64,000 nucleotides of DNA from Panulirus ornatus (GCF_036320965.1 NC_092231.1:27703894-27767893), one strand, 5' to 3'; counted from the stretch's first letter, positions 51,466-63,185 are shown. The notes: generated from the letters alone by a model not told the origin. A program made the numbers and translations.

Positions 51466-52662
51466 ATTATTTTTTTTTTTATTATACTTTGTCGCTGTCT
51501 CCCGCGTTTGCGAGGTAGCGCAAGGAAACAGATGAAAGAAATGGCCCAACCCCCTCCCCCCATACACATGTATATACATACGTCCACACACGCAAATATA
51601 CATACCTACACAGCTTTCCATGGTTTACCCCAGACGCTTCACATGCCCTGATTCAATCCACTGACAGCACGTCAACCCCAGTATACCACATCGCTCCAAT
51701 TCCCTCTATTCCTTGCCCTCCTTTCACCCTCCTGCATGTTCAGGCCCCGATCACACAAAATCTTTTTCACTCCATCTTTCCACCTCCAATTTGGTCTCCC
51801 TCTTCTCCTCGTTCCCTCCACCTCCGACACATATATCCTCTTGGTCAATCTTTCCTCACTCATTCTCTCCATGTGCCCAAACCACTTCAAAACACCCTCT
51901 TCTGCTCTCTCAACCACACTCTTTTTATTTCCACACATCTCTCTTACCCTTACGTTACTCACTCGATCAAACCACCTCACACCACACATTGTCCTCAAAC
52001 ATCTCATTTCCAGCACATCCATCCTCCTGCGCACAACTCTATCCATATCCCACACCTCACAACCATACAACATTGTTGGAACCACTATTCCTTCAAACAT
52101 ACCCATTTTTGCTTTCTGAGATAATGTTCTCGACTTCCACACATTCTTTAAGGCCCCCAGAATTTTCGCCCCCTCCCCCACTCTATGATCCACTTCCGCT
52201 TCCATGGTTCCATCCGCTGCCAGATCCACTCCCAGATATCTAGAACACTTCACTTCCTCCAGTTTTTCTCCATTCAACCTCACCTCCCAATTGATTTGAC
52301 CCTCAACCCTACTGTACCTAATAACCTTGCTCTTATTCACATTTACTCTTAACTTTCTTCTTTCACACACTTTACCAAACTCAGTCACCAGCTTCTGCAG
52401 TTTCTCACATGAATCAGCCACCAGCGCTGTATCATCAGCGAACAACAACTGACTCACTTCCCAAGCTCTCTCATCCCAACAGACTTCATACTTGCCCCTC
52501 TTTCCAAAACTCTTGCATTTACCTCCCTAACAACCCCATCCATAAACAAATTAAACAACCATGGAGACATCACACACCCCTGCCGCAAACCTACATTCAC
52601 TGAGAACCAATCACTTTCCTCTCTTCCTACACGTACACATGCCTTACATCCTCGATAAAAAC

Positions 52663-52664
<2 letters not shown>
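51466..52664 (-). mobile_element. Family A LINE, 5'-truncated
   Basis: On the minus strand it starts in RT at 'KACVRVGREESDW' (52640), includes 'LLFADDTALVADSCEKLQ' (intact FADD) in a 261-codon open frame (52457-51672) covering the C-terminal half, then a shortened 3' UTR, hairpin near 51500-51515 and a T-run tail (51466-51482). The 3' UTR lacks a block between about 51608 and 51610 compared with other copies (CTACACAG joins directly to CTTTCCATGG). The same short UTR is seen at 63335-63365. Confidence 0.92.

Positions 52665-52695
<31 letters not shown>
52665..52695. repeat. (TA)n(TG)n microsatellite
   Basis: TATATATATATA followed by GTGTGTGTGTGT between two family A fragments of opposite orientation. 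Confidence 0.9.
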
Positions 52696-52696
<1 letters not shown>

Positions 52697-52971
52697 CTGT
52701 TAATGTATTGAACCAGGGCAGGTGAAGCATCTGGAGTAAACCATGGAAAGTTCTGTAGGGCCTGGATGTGGAAAGGGAGGTGTGGTTTTGGTGCATTACA
52801 CATACTAGCTAGAGACTGAGTGTGAACAAATATGGTCTTTGTTGTCTTTTCCTGATGCTACCTCATGCACATGCGGGGGGAGAGCAGGGCCATTTCATGT
52901 GTGGAGGGGCGGCGGCAGGAATAGATAAAGGCAGCATTTATGAATATGTACATTATTTTGTATGTATACGT
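52696..52971 (+). mobile_element. Family A 3' UTR fragment, left part
   Basis: Starts at the downstream end of the coding region ('ctgttaatgtattgaaccag') and runs to TGTATGTATACGT (52959-52971), where element 52972-54475 is inserted. It continues at 54489. Confidence 0.9.
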
Positions 52972-54475
52972 ATAGAGATGCTCTGTGGAAGGTATTAAGA
53001 ATATATGGTGCAGGAGGCAAGTTGCTGGAAGCAGTGAAAAGTTTTTATTGAGGATGTAAGGCATGTGTATAAGTAGGAAGAGAGGAAAGTGATTGGTTCT
53101 CAGTGAATGTCAATTTGCCACAGGGGTGCGTGATGTCTCCATGGTTGTTTAATTTGCTTATGGATGGGGTTGTTAGGGAGGTGAATGCAAGAGTTTTAGA
53201 GAGAGGGGCAAGTATGCAGTCTGTTGTGGATGAGAGGGCTTGGGAAGTGAATCAGTTATTGTTTGCTGATGATACAGTGCTAGTGGCTGATTTGGGTGAG
53301 AAACTGCAGAAGCTGGTGACTGAGTTTGGTAAAAAGTGTGAAAGAAGAAAGCTGAGAGTAAATGTGAATAAGAGCAAGGTTATTAGGTACGGTAGGGTTG
53401 AGGGAGGTAAGTTTGAATGGAGAAAAACTAGAGGAGTGTTAAGTGTTTTAGATATCTGGGAGTGGATTTGGCAGCAGATGGAACCATGGAAGCGGAAGTG
53501 AGTCACAGGGTGGGGGAGGGGGCGAAAGTTCTGGGAGCGCTGAAAAATGTGTGGAAGGTGAGAACATTATCTCGGAAAGCAAAAATGGGTATGTTTGAAG
53601 GAATATGTTATATGGTTGCGAGGCATGGGCTATAGATAGTGTTGTACGGAGGAGGGTGGATGTATTGGAAATAAGATGTATGAGGACAATATGTGGTGTG
53701 AGGTGGTTTGATTGAGTAAGTAATGAAAGGGTAAGAGAGATGTGTGGCAATAAAAAGAGTGTGGTTGAGAGCAGAAGAGAGTGTTTTGAAATGGTTTGGT
53801 GACATGGAGAGAATGAGTGATGAAAGATTGACAAAGAGGATATAAGTGTCTGAGGTGGAGGGAACGATTAGAAGTAGGAGACCAAATTGGAGGTGGAATG
53901 ATGGAGTGCATAAGATTTTGAGCGATCAGGGCCTGAACATGCAGGAGGGTGAAAGGTGTGCAAGGGATAGAGTGAAATGGAATGATGTGGTATACTGGGG
54001 TCGACCTGCTGTTTGGATTGAACCAGGGCATGTGAAGCATCTGGAGGTAAACCATGGAAAGTTTTGTGGGGCCTGGATGAGGAAAGGGAGCTGTGGTTTC
54101 AGTGCATTATACATAACAGCTAGAGACGGAGAGACTGAGTGTGAACGTATGTGGCCTTTTTTGTTTTTTCCCAGTGCTACCTTGCGCACGTGCGGGGGGA
54201 GGGGGTTGTCATTTCATGTGTGGCGGGGTGGCGACGGGAATGAATAAAGACAGCAACCATGAATTATGTACATGTATATATATGTATATGTTTGTGTATA
54301 TATATATATGTATATGTTGTAATGCATAGGTTTGTATATGTGCACTTGTGGACATTTATGTATATACATGTGTATGTGGGTGGGTTAGGCCATTCTTTCG
54401 TATGTTTCCTTGCGCTATCTCACTAATGCAAGAGACAGCGACAAAGTTTAATGAATATAAATAAATAAATGTATA
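52972..54475 (+). mobile_element. Family A LINE, 5'-truncated, inserted in a 3' UTR, 13-bp TSD
   Basis: Begins in RT at 'DRDALWKVL', then 'LPQGCVMSPWLFNLLMDGVV' near 53115-53175 and 'LLFADDTVLVADLGEKLQ' near 53260-53310, followed by frameshifts near 53400 and 53605. The CGA codon is TGA here too (near 53715). Then come a 3' UTR, a decayed hairpin (CTCACTAATGCAAG) and an AAATAAATAAATGTA tail. TGTATGTATACGT at 52959-52971 and 54476-54488 is the target duplication. Confidence 0.93.
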
Positions 54476-54488
54476 TGTATGTATACGT

Positions 54489-54640
54489 TGAAATGTATAG
54501 GTATGTATATGTGTGAGTGTGGGCATTTATGTCTATACATGTGTATGTGGGTGGGTTGGGCTATTCTTTCGTCTGTTTCCTTACACTACCTTGCTAACGT
54601 GGGAGACAGTGACAATATATAATACATAAGTAAATAAAAA
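54489..54640 (+). mobile_element. Family A 3' UTR fragment, right part with terminus
   Basis: Continues the UTR interrupted at 52971 ('TGAAATGTATAGGTATG') and ends with hairpin CTTGCTAACGTGGG and a TAATACATAAGTAAATAAA tail. The two CpG sites of the stem are both mutated, but the bases still pair through wobble. Confidence 0.92.
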
Positions 54641-54679
54641 ATATATATATTCACATATATATATGTATATATACATATA

Positions 54680-54925
54680 CTACTCCTAGGAATTGGGGAG
54701 AAAGAGTACTTCCCACGTATTCCCTGCTTGTCCTAGAAGCCGACTAAAAGGGGAGGGAGTGGGGGGGCTGGACATCCTTCCCTCTCGTTTTTTAATTTTC
54801 CAAAAGAAGGAACGAGAGGGGGGGCCAAATGAGGATATTCCCTCAAAGGCTCGGTCCTCTGTTCTTAACACTACCTCGCTAAAGCGGGAACGGTGAATGG
54901 TATGAAAAAGAAAAAGAGTCAAACA
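54680..54925 (+). mobile_element. Short non-autonomous element with family A-like ends (SINE-like)
   Basis: About 240 bp. The head (54690-54790: GAGTACTTCCCACGTATTCC ... ) matches the family A 5' leader at 42270-42370. The tail carries ACTACCTCGCTAAAGCGGGA, a variant of the family A terminal hairpin, followed by an A-rich tail with GAAAAAGAAAAAGAG. The middle (CCTCAAAGGCTCGGTCCTCT) matches the family A start-of-ORF region near 42425-42440. No ORF. It looks like an internally deleted family A derivative or a SINE that borrows both ends. Confidence 0.7.
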
Positions 54926-55004
54926 AAACCTAAGGTCCCTAGTTCCTAGTAACATGGGGTGCTAAGAATATCCTGGTTTCTGCCTGACTCTACTTCCAAT
55001 GACA

Positions 55005-57910
55005 GGAAGGTCTCAGAGAGTATTAGTACTATCCTCTCCCACGACCTTTCCCTTTCTGATAGACCTGCCTCTTTCTATTCATTATTTCGACATGTGGTCT
55101 CTTGAGTAACCTCTCTTCTGTTAAACACCATCTGTCTAGTACCACTCTGATATCTTACTTCTCTCTGAGACCCAACTGTTTAATAATGTTTTCACTATTC
55201 CCTTTTTCATATCCAACTATAACCTCCATAAACAATTATGGTTCGAAGGTGGTGTCTGTATTTATTCCAACACCAACACACGTGTTGCATGCCTGGTGAA
55301 ACTTGAGTCCCCAAGCTTTAATGTTATGACTATAGGTCTGTCTTCCAACTACCATACTTTTCTTTTGTTCTGCCTGCTGCTCTCCTAATTCTAAAAAAAA
55401 TTATATCTTTCTAATCTATCCTTATATCTTCCTTTCTCATCTATGTAAATTCCTGAGACTGTGGCATCCTCTACCCAGCAGGTTAAGATCCTCTACTTGG
55501 GGGATTTTAAAACTCCTAACAGAGAATGGCTGAATTCCTCCTGTAAAGATGTTGGGAGACTGAAGCCCTAATATTCTCGATTTTCAGTTAGCCCCAATAT
55601 TCTCTATTTTCAATGATCCAGAGCAAATTATCTCCCACCCCACTCATTCTCCTGACCAGTGTGACCACTCTCCAAATATTGAGGGTGTTTTTTACCTTTA
55701 ACCCTTTGTGCTCTAACTACACAATCTCACACCAAACCAGTTCTTCTGACCACACTCTCATAAACATATCTTTTCTAGTGGCATCTTCCCTTCCCTTCTA
55801 AACATAAATATAGGCATCTCAAAAAAGCTGACTGGAATAACTTGCCAAAATTCTTTTCTGACTTTTCTTGGATTCATAAATTACTGTCTCTTGTGTGGTG
55901 ATGCTTCTGTCTCTGACAAATGCATAGCAGAGGTTACTGTTGCAGAAATGGAAGCATTTACCCCCTCTTTCTCCAAGATGATCTCTTTTTCCAGGCCAAT
56001 GTTCAAATGTTCCTGTTCTAAGGCAATTCAGGCATGGGATCAGGCATGTCGGGCTTGGAAAATCTCTCCTACCTCCAAAGCCCATGCAGCACTTATCACT
56101 GCTCGTAACAGTTGCAAGTACATCATCCTTGTGGCAAAGCATTCTTTTATTCAAAGGAAGTGCAATTACCTCTCCTCTTCATCCAATGGTTGGTCTTTAG
56201 CTAAGGGCTTCACGAACAACTTCTGTTGCTCTACCTTTTCTTCATTTTTCTGTTCTGATGGTACTATAGTTGTCTCTTCCATGGACAAAGGAAATTTCTT
56301 TGGTTCCCAATTCTCTGCTAATTCTTCTTTGGATGACTCTAACATTCCCTCACTCCCTGATGCTCCTCTGACTCATCTATGCCCCTTCTGATAATTTCTT
56401 TTTGAACTGTCCAAAACATGCTTCTCTCTCTAGACACAAGCAAGGCTTATGGTCCTAATAGCACTCCATTTCCATGTATTAAAAGAGTGTTCCTCTAAAC
56501 TTGCATCTGTGCTTGCTTGTCTGTTCCATTGCTGTTTAAAAACCAGAATTTTTCCTTCCTCTTGGAAGCATGCATTGGTAAATCACATCCCTATGAAGGG
56601 TGACCATTCAGACTCTTGTAACTATTGTCCTGTTGCTCAGACATCTACCATTTCCAAAGTCTTTGAATCCTTGCTCAATTCCCATATCTTCAGACATCTT
56701 GAATCTCACACAGATCATTAGTATGGCATCCATAAGGCAAGATCCACTGGTGGTATTCTTTGCTTCCTTAACAGTGTCTGGTGATCATCCCTGAAAGATC
56801 TGGGGAAATCCTATGTAGTTACCCATAATGTATCCAAAGCTTTAGATGGGGTGTAACAATGGGGTCTCACCTCTAAGATCTCTAAGCTTACCTCTTCTGG
56901 CTTCCCTCACTCACTTTGCTCCCTCATATCTAGCTTCCTCTCAGGCCAATCTATCTCCAATACCAGTGGTGTTCCTAAAGATTCTGTCCTGTCTCCTACA
57001 CTTTTTCTCCTTTCTATCAAGGATTTCCTTTCTTTCACAAAAAGCCAAATGCACTCACATACTGATGACTCAACACTGCATTCCTCCACGTCCTTCAATT
57101 CAGCTCCTTCTCTCGTTCAATCTATATCTAGTCTCAACACAACTTCCTAAATAAACTCACACTTGGCCAGGATGTCTCAGTGGGGTAGATGAAATCTGGT
57201 TAAGCTTAATGCCTCTGAGACCCAATTTCTGCCCCTCTCTCTATTGAAAATTGCTCACAACTTTCCTCTCTCCTTTGATATTCTGAAATTTCACCTCTTG
57301 ACTAAATAAACATACTTAGTATTACTGTTACATCCACTCCTTCTTGGACACTCCACATTACAAAAATAGCTAAGTCTACTTCTAAGAAAGTAGGAGTCCT
57401 GTTTAGATGCTGAAATTTCTTTTCTTTTGAATAGTAGCTCCATTTATACAAAGGGTTGATTCATCCCTTTATTCAGTACAACTCTCACATCTGGGACGGT
57501 TCTAGCTCTGCATCCTTACTTGACACACTTGAGTCGAAAGTGGTCTGACATACACTTTCCCAAGCTAATTCCAAAACTTGACCTGTTTGTCCTGTGCTGC
57601 AATGGTGATTCACTTTCCCTCTTCTATACTTTGATCGTTGCTCCCAAAAGCTGGATGCTTGTGTGCCACCACCACTAGCTAGACCACACAATACTTGGCA
57701 ACCTGCTACATCACATGATAACTGTGTGGCTGCTGGCAACTCAAGGGTGGGCTGTTTTGATAACTGTTTCTTTCCCTACACCTCAAAGCTTGGAAACTCT
57801 TTACCCTTTCAATGACTTTCCTAATAACTAGGCACACTCAAAAAGGCATGTTTTTAACTTCCTCCAAAATATATAAATACTTTCCCTTATCTTTTTTCCC
57901 CCTTTCATTA
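55005..57910 (+). mobile_element. Jockey-like non-LTR remnant, most complete of three
   Basis: Plus-strand reading in broken frames: EN start near 55130-55270 ('SSVKHHLSSTTLISYFSLRP'), EN body to about 55780, an open 166-codon linker at 55891-56391 ('WDQACRAWKISPTSKAHAAL'), RT fingers at 56560-56720 ('VNHIPMKGDHSDSCNYCPVA', 'IFRHLESHTDH'), palm with 'HTDDSTLHSS' near 57055-57085, thumb 'LYKGLIHPFIQYNSHIWDGS' near 57440-57500, and C-terminal block 'TSKLGNSLPF' near 57780. Order and content follow Jockey-type ORF2. Frame changes and stops make it dead. Confidence 0.8.
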
Positions 57911-58325
57911 ACCTCTTTATATTTCAGCTAAGGCCTGGCCTTGATGTGGACTTGTTTGTGACTGGAGCCTCCAACATAAAAAAAAAAATACTCCCTCTCT
58001 CTCATCTCCATTACGGGCACCTTTGTAGCCCTCAGCTTTTCACTGTTGGTCAGTCCTCTTAATTCAGATACCAATTTGGTTGCTCTTTTTTCTACTCTCT
58101 CTACCAGATCTTTGTGCTTCTTTAGATGTGGTGACCAGATATGCAAAGCATAATACAGTTTTGGTCTGATGTGTAGAGAGTAATTTACCAAACACGTTCT
58201 TATCCATATATTTAAATGCAATTCTTATAGTTGCCTTGCAGCAGATAGTTGCCTCTTTCACAATACTTTTGACTGGTAACAGGTTAGGCAAAATGTTGAC
58301 CCCTAAGTTTCTTTCACACACACTG
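57905..58325 (-). mobile_element. CR1-like C-terminal fragment
   Basis: Minus-strand frames: 'CERNLGVNILPNLLP' and 'ATIRIAFKYMDKNVFGKLL' at 58180-58321, then 'YALHIWSPHLKKHKDLVERV' and 'RATKLVSELRGLTNSEKLRA' at 58000-58130. It is the same CR1 type as 26235-27060. A one-base shift separates the two blocks. Confidence 0.8.
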
Positions 58326-58329
58326 TCTA

Positions 58330-58563
58330 TCTATCTATATCTCTGATGTCCATTCCCTCTGGGGACTCCCATCAAGGGGTGGCCACGGCAAAAATTGCCT
58401 CCCACACATACACCATTCCACGCACTCTTCCTCTGTTTCTCTCCCTCCCATATTCCTTAACCCTATTTGCCCATGTCACAGGTAGTCTACCACTAACAAC
58501 AACCGCTTTAATTGTAATATACACTCTCTTTGGAAACTCCCAGTCTTACATTTTTTCCACTTA
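58330..58563 (-). mobile_element. Family B LINE 3' end fragment
   Basis: Shares sequence with 62283-62450 (plus-strand 'ATTCCCTCTTTGGACTCCCA' type block, then 'ACACCATTCCACGCA' and 'TGTTTCTCTCCCTCC'). On the minus strand it encodes 'WANRVKEYGRERNRGRVRGM'. It is probably the displaced 3' end of the family B copy 59455-61100. Confidence 0.65.
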
Positions 58564-58599
58564 AGATAACATAAGATAAGATGTCTTAATTGTCAAGTT

Positions 58600-59450
58600 G
58601 AATGCATGATACAAAATGAAATTCTTTATGGCTAGAAGCTCAATTCAAGGTTAAAAAATATAAGAATTATTTAATAAGAATAATAGAATATCACATAAAA
58701 GTACCACATAAAATATCACATAAAAAATCATCTACTGCACTCAGAAGCTATATCACAGAGGAGTTACAGCGTCTCTAGATGGGTAAGAAGTAGAATGCTT
58801 TTTGGTACAAATGATTTCATACTGGTCTGTTGTATAAGCAGACACAGTCTTCTTCCTGGCCTTAAAACCACATAGAATTGATGTAGAGGATGGGTTGCAT
58901 CTTGCATGATATCCACCTGCTTCATCGCACATTTGATACAGCATATCTAATGTTTTAGTGTTTGTAAAGTATTTCCTATCGATACATGCATCTTGCATGA
59001 TCTCCACCTGCTTCATTGCACATCTGATACAGCATATCTAATGTTTTAATGTTTGTAAACAATTTCCTATCGATACCAAGTGGGAAGTAAAAACATAAAA
59101 TCTATTCTATAGTTGACCTATAAAAAAAGATTAATCATAGCGTTGTCTATAAGTAAACTATTCAAGATATGTACAAAGTGCAATCTTTGATTACATTTCT
59201 TATACACCATATCAATGTTTGCACCACCTTTTAACTAGTCATCTATGATAAATCCTAGATACTTGTACCGATTCACTCTTTCTACATTTCCTTCTTCAAC
59301 TGCAATTAAGTTTGGTACATGTAGTTTTTTTTGTCCTAAAATCTATTATCATCTCTTTAGTTTTCTTTACATTCAAGTGCAGATAATTTGTTTTATACCA
59401 CTCAACAAAGCTACTTACCTGTAAAATATAATCACTACTATTATCATTTA
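58600..59450 (-). mobile_element. L2-like RT thumb and C-terminal fragment
   Basis: Minus strand at 59330-59430 reads 'EWYKTNYLHLNVKKTKEMII', a signature seen in L2/Rex-type elements after the catalytic motif. Downstream (59016-58753) comes the open frame 'TKTLDMLYQMCDEAGGYHAR'. It contains a 91-bp tandem duplication and lies between two family B pieces. Clade uncertain. Confidence 0.55.
58901..59080. repeat. 91-bp tandem duplication in the L2-like fragment
   Basis: CTTGCATGAT(A/C)TCCACCTGC starts at 58901 and again at 58992. Both units run through GATACAGCATATCTAATGTT to TTTCCTATCGATAC with about six differences. Confidence 0.88.
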
Positions 59451-59454
59451 CAAT

Positions 59455-61100
59455 TCATTCCCTTTGCATTCCTTGCCATACCACATCTCTCATACATCAT
59501 TTCTTTCTTCATTCCATCTAGTCACACCACATGCTCTTCTCAAATAGCTCATTTCCACAGCCTGGATCCTTGACCCCTGTGCCTCATTCCACGTCCATGT
59601 TCTGGCTGCATAGGTCAGGGTTAGGAGGACTATGTTGCCACTTAATCCTCTTTTCACTTCCATACTTACACCCCTACCCTTCATTATTCTTTTCAGGGAC
59701 CCTATGACTCTCCTATCCTGTACTGCTCTCTCCCTTATCTTTCCTTCCATATCACCACATTTACCCATGACAGCTCCCAGATACTTAAATTCCATCACTT
59801 CCACTGCTCTCTCCCTTGTCTTTCCTTCCATATCACCACATTTACCCATGACAGCTCCCAGATACTTATATTCCCTCACTTCCAGTCTTTTTTGTCCCAT
59901 ATCCACAGCACAATTTAGTGCACTTTCTTCTTTCACTGTATATGGTTTTACAAAATCTATACTTGCACTGTTTCCTTTCAAATACCATCACTTCACTTTT
60001 ACTTGCATTTACCTTCAATCTCCTCTGCTTACACACATTATATAACACAATTACAACCTTCTGCAACTCTTCTTCACTCTCTACAAACAACACAGTATCA
60101 TCAGCAAACAGGCTTACCACTAGCCACCATATCTCACCACCAAATTCCATCTCTGCACCACTTTTCCCTAGTTTTGCTTTCATCTCTCTTATCACTCCAT
60201 CCAAATATTTATTAAAAAGCCACAGCGACATCACACAGCCCTGCCTCACCCCTACATGTATCCCAAAACTTTCACTCGGCTCTCCATCCACTCTTACACA
60301 TGCATTTGCTCCTCTATAGAAGGCTTTTACACCACCCAACAGTTTTCTCCTATACCATATATCCTTAACACCACAAAGCATTCCACTCAATTCAGTCATA
60401 AGCTTTCTCCAAATCCATTAAAACTGCATACAACTTCTTCCCTTTCGATAAATACTTTTCCAAGGCCATCTTTACAACAAAAATCTGATCCACACATCCC
60501 TTACTTTTCCTAAAATCCCAGTGCTCTTCATCTATTCTGCATTCAGTCACTTCCATCACTCTGTCAATTAATACTATTGCATACACTTTTCCTGGTATAC
60601 TTAACATACTTATTCCCCTATAATTCCTACATAGATCCTTTGCACCTTAGCCTTTGAATAAAAGAACAATAATAGCTTTCACCCAATCCTCAGGCACAAC
60701 CATCTGTTTCCATGCTAAATTACATATAAGATGCATCCACTCTATCACACTTTCTCTTCCATACTTCAGCATTTCAGCTGTAATCCCAACCACTCCAGCT
60801 GCCTTTCCTACCTTCAGCCTCATTGTTGCCCTTCTTACCTCTCTCTCTTTGCTATAGTCCCCTGCACTTGTATAGTCTTCCTTCCTTCCTCAATACCCAT
60901 GCATGTGACAACTGCTGCCTCCCTTCCTCCATCATTCATCAGTTCTTCAAAATATTCTTTCCATCTTCCTTTCACTTCCTCCTTTTGATTCAGCAATATC
61001 CCTTCCTTAAGTCTCATATCAGCATTTCTACTCTCACATCCACACACATTCTTGTAAACTATTTCCTGCAAGGTAATAATCACAATGACACCTTCTTTTA
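59455..61100 (-). mobile_element. Family B LINE (related RT), 5'-truncated
   Basis: Minus-strand order: linker 'KGRWKEYFEELMNDGGREAA' near 60920-60960, RT 'MLSIPGKVYAIVLIDRVMEV' and 'LYAVLMDLEKAYD' at 60392-60607, 'VRQGCVMSLWLFNKYLDGVI' near 60170-60250, 'VVSLFADDTVLFVESEEELQ' near 60060-60115 with intact FADD, then 'YKYLGAVMGKCGDMEGK' and 'AVEMSYLRRACGVTRWNEER'. It is clearly a sister of family A but distinct along its length. Frame breaks near 60395, 60620 and 59960. Confidence 0.85.
59722..59884. repeat. 81-bp in-frame tandem duplication inside family B RT
   Basis: ACTGCTCTCTCCCTT(A/G)TCTT begins at 59722 and 59803. Each unit encodes the 'KYLGAVMGKCGDMEGK' segment on the minus strand, so this otherwise decayed ORF carries the motif twice in frame. 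Confidence 0.92.
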
Positions 61101-61655
61101 CTCTGTCCCACCTTCGTTACTTTGCACTTATCTGAACTGAATCTTATAAGCAGAGATTATAAGATAAAAACAATAACCTTGTCATTCTTTCATGTTTGTA
61201 CTATAATCTTATTCATCATTTACCATGCACTATCACTCTAGTAATAAATAATATTCAAATACAACATTGTTTTTCTTTTTCATCTCTTAAAATGAAATAT
61301 GTGAATGAAACTGGGAAACACAATAAGTTGCACTAAACAAACTGAGAAATGTAATAAGGAATTGCTTGCCTGGCTGGCATGTAGGCACAAGTCATGTACC
61401 CTAATGATCCTCAGAATATACCATCCATGCGTCACATAATGTCTCGAAAGTATTACATTAAATTTTATGAATAAGATAGTTCTGTATATATCATAATAAA
61501 AAGCTCAGTGTGCAATATGAAAGTGAAAATAGCAAAGTTCATGTAGTCAAATAAAAAAAGCTTAAAATAAATGTTTACTTTGTGTTAGTCATATATCTAA
61601 TGATGCTGAGCATAACCATGTAGCAGTATATTCTGGATGATTATGTACAACTTTT
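61101..61655. other. No gene seen
   Basis: AT-rich spacer between family B and the next family A fragment. No coding motif recognised. Confidence 0.5.
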
Positions 61656-61659
61656 TTCA

Positions 61660-62265
61660 TGCTTAACTGCTGTTTCCCTCACTAGCAAGGTAGCACCAGG
61701 AACAGACAAATAAAGACTGCACTGGCTAGCATCCATTCCCTAGCTCTTATGTGTAATGAACTGAAACCACAACCCCCTATTTACAAACCTTTTCACAGTT
61801 TTCTGTAGCTGCTTCACATGCCCTGGTTTAATCTATTGACAGCATGTTAACCCATGTATATCATATCATTCCAGTTCACTCTATCCCAAGCTTGTTTTTC
61901 ATCCTCTTGCATGTTCAGAACACAGTCAAGTAAATCTATTTCTCTCCATCCTTCCATCCTCAATTTGGTCTCCCTTTTTTCTTTGTCCCTTCCACTTCTA
62001 ACACACATATTCTCTTTGTCAACCTCCCCTCATTCATTCTCTTCACATGTCCAAACCATTTCAGCACACCCTCTTCTGCTTTTTCAACTACACTCATTTT
62101 ATTACCACATCTCTCTCTTTCCCTTTTATTACTTACTTGATCAAACAACCTAACACCACATACTGTCCTCAAACATTTCATTTCCAACATATCCATCCTC
62201 TTCCACACATCCTCATCTATAACCCATCCCTCACATCCATACAACAATGATGAGACTACTATACC
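61660..62265 (-). mobile_element. Family A LINE 3' fragment with variant terminus
   Basis: Variant 3' terminus near 61665-61700 (minus-strand GGGAAACAGCAGTTAAGC) as in 8206-9657, then a 3' UTR lacking the GT-rich block, then minus-strand coding 'WFGHVKRMNEGRLTKRICVL', 'CLRTVCGVRLFDQVSNKRER' and 'MLYGCEGWVIDEDVWKRMDM'. Codon 902 equivalent is CAA. Confidence 0.85.
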
Positions 62266-62269
62266 TTTA

Positions 62270-63182
62270 AACTATGCATCTGTCTGATTCTCCAATGCCT
62301 ATTCCCTCTTTGGACTCCCATTAAGTGGGTGACCATGGCAAAAGAGTCTCCACTTATCCCTCTCCTTAAATACACCCCCTTGCATACACCATTCCATGCA
62401 TATTCCCCTGTTTCTCTCCCTCCAGTATTCTTCCACTCTCTTTCCCCTTGGTCAACCCCTTTTATCACACTGTCATACACTTTCCTTGCAAACTCCCCCA
62501 TCTTGCATGCTTTTCCACATACCAAAAACACCTTAATGTACTATATTTCCCTGCTATATCAAATCACTCATACACTGTCTTCATTCCATATAAACATATC
62601 ACATGCTCCTCTCAAATGACTCATTTCCACAGCCTGGATTCTTGACCTCTATCTGAGTCCCTGTCCATGTTTTGGCAGCATAAGTCAGGGTTGGGAGAAC
62701 AAGGCTGTCCCTAAATCCTTTCTTCACTTCTGTATTTACACCTCATCTCTTCATTATTCTACTAAGTGACCAAATGATTCTTCTATCCTGTACTGCTCTT
62801 TTCCTTATCTCTCCCTCCATATCACCAAATTTGCCAAAGGTAGCTCCCAAATACTTAAATTTTGTCACCTCTTCGACTCTTTCTTCCCTCATATCTATAA
62901 CAGAATTCAGTACACTTTGTTCTCTCACTCTATATGGTTTTGCAAAATCTATATCTTCACTGTTTCTTTCAAATACAATTACTTCACTCAAATTTACCTT
63001 CATTTGCCTATGCTGACACACATCATAAAACACACTTATGGTCTACTATAACTTTTTACTCCCAGCAAACAACACTTGTATCATCTGTACATGGGATTGA
63101 CACTAGCCATCATACTTCCACCACAATCCATCTCTACATCCCTTTTCCCTTGTTTAGTTTTCATCTCTATTATCACTTGATC

Positions 63183-63185
<3 letters not shown>
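62270..63185 (-). mobile_element. Family B LINE, C-terminal part
   Basis: Minus-strand blocks: 'FERNSEDIDFAKPYRVREQS' and 'VTKFKYLGATFGKFGDMEGE' at 62850-63010, a 'LTYAAKTWT' type block near 62680, and C-terminal 'KMGEFARKVYDSVIKGVDQG' at 62430-62500. Only one copy of the 'KYLGA' unit, which confirms that 59722-59884 is a local duplication. The catalytic region near 63070-63110 is degraded. Confidence 0.8.
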
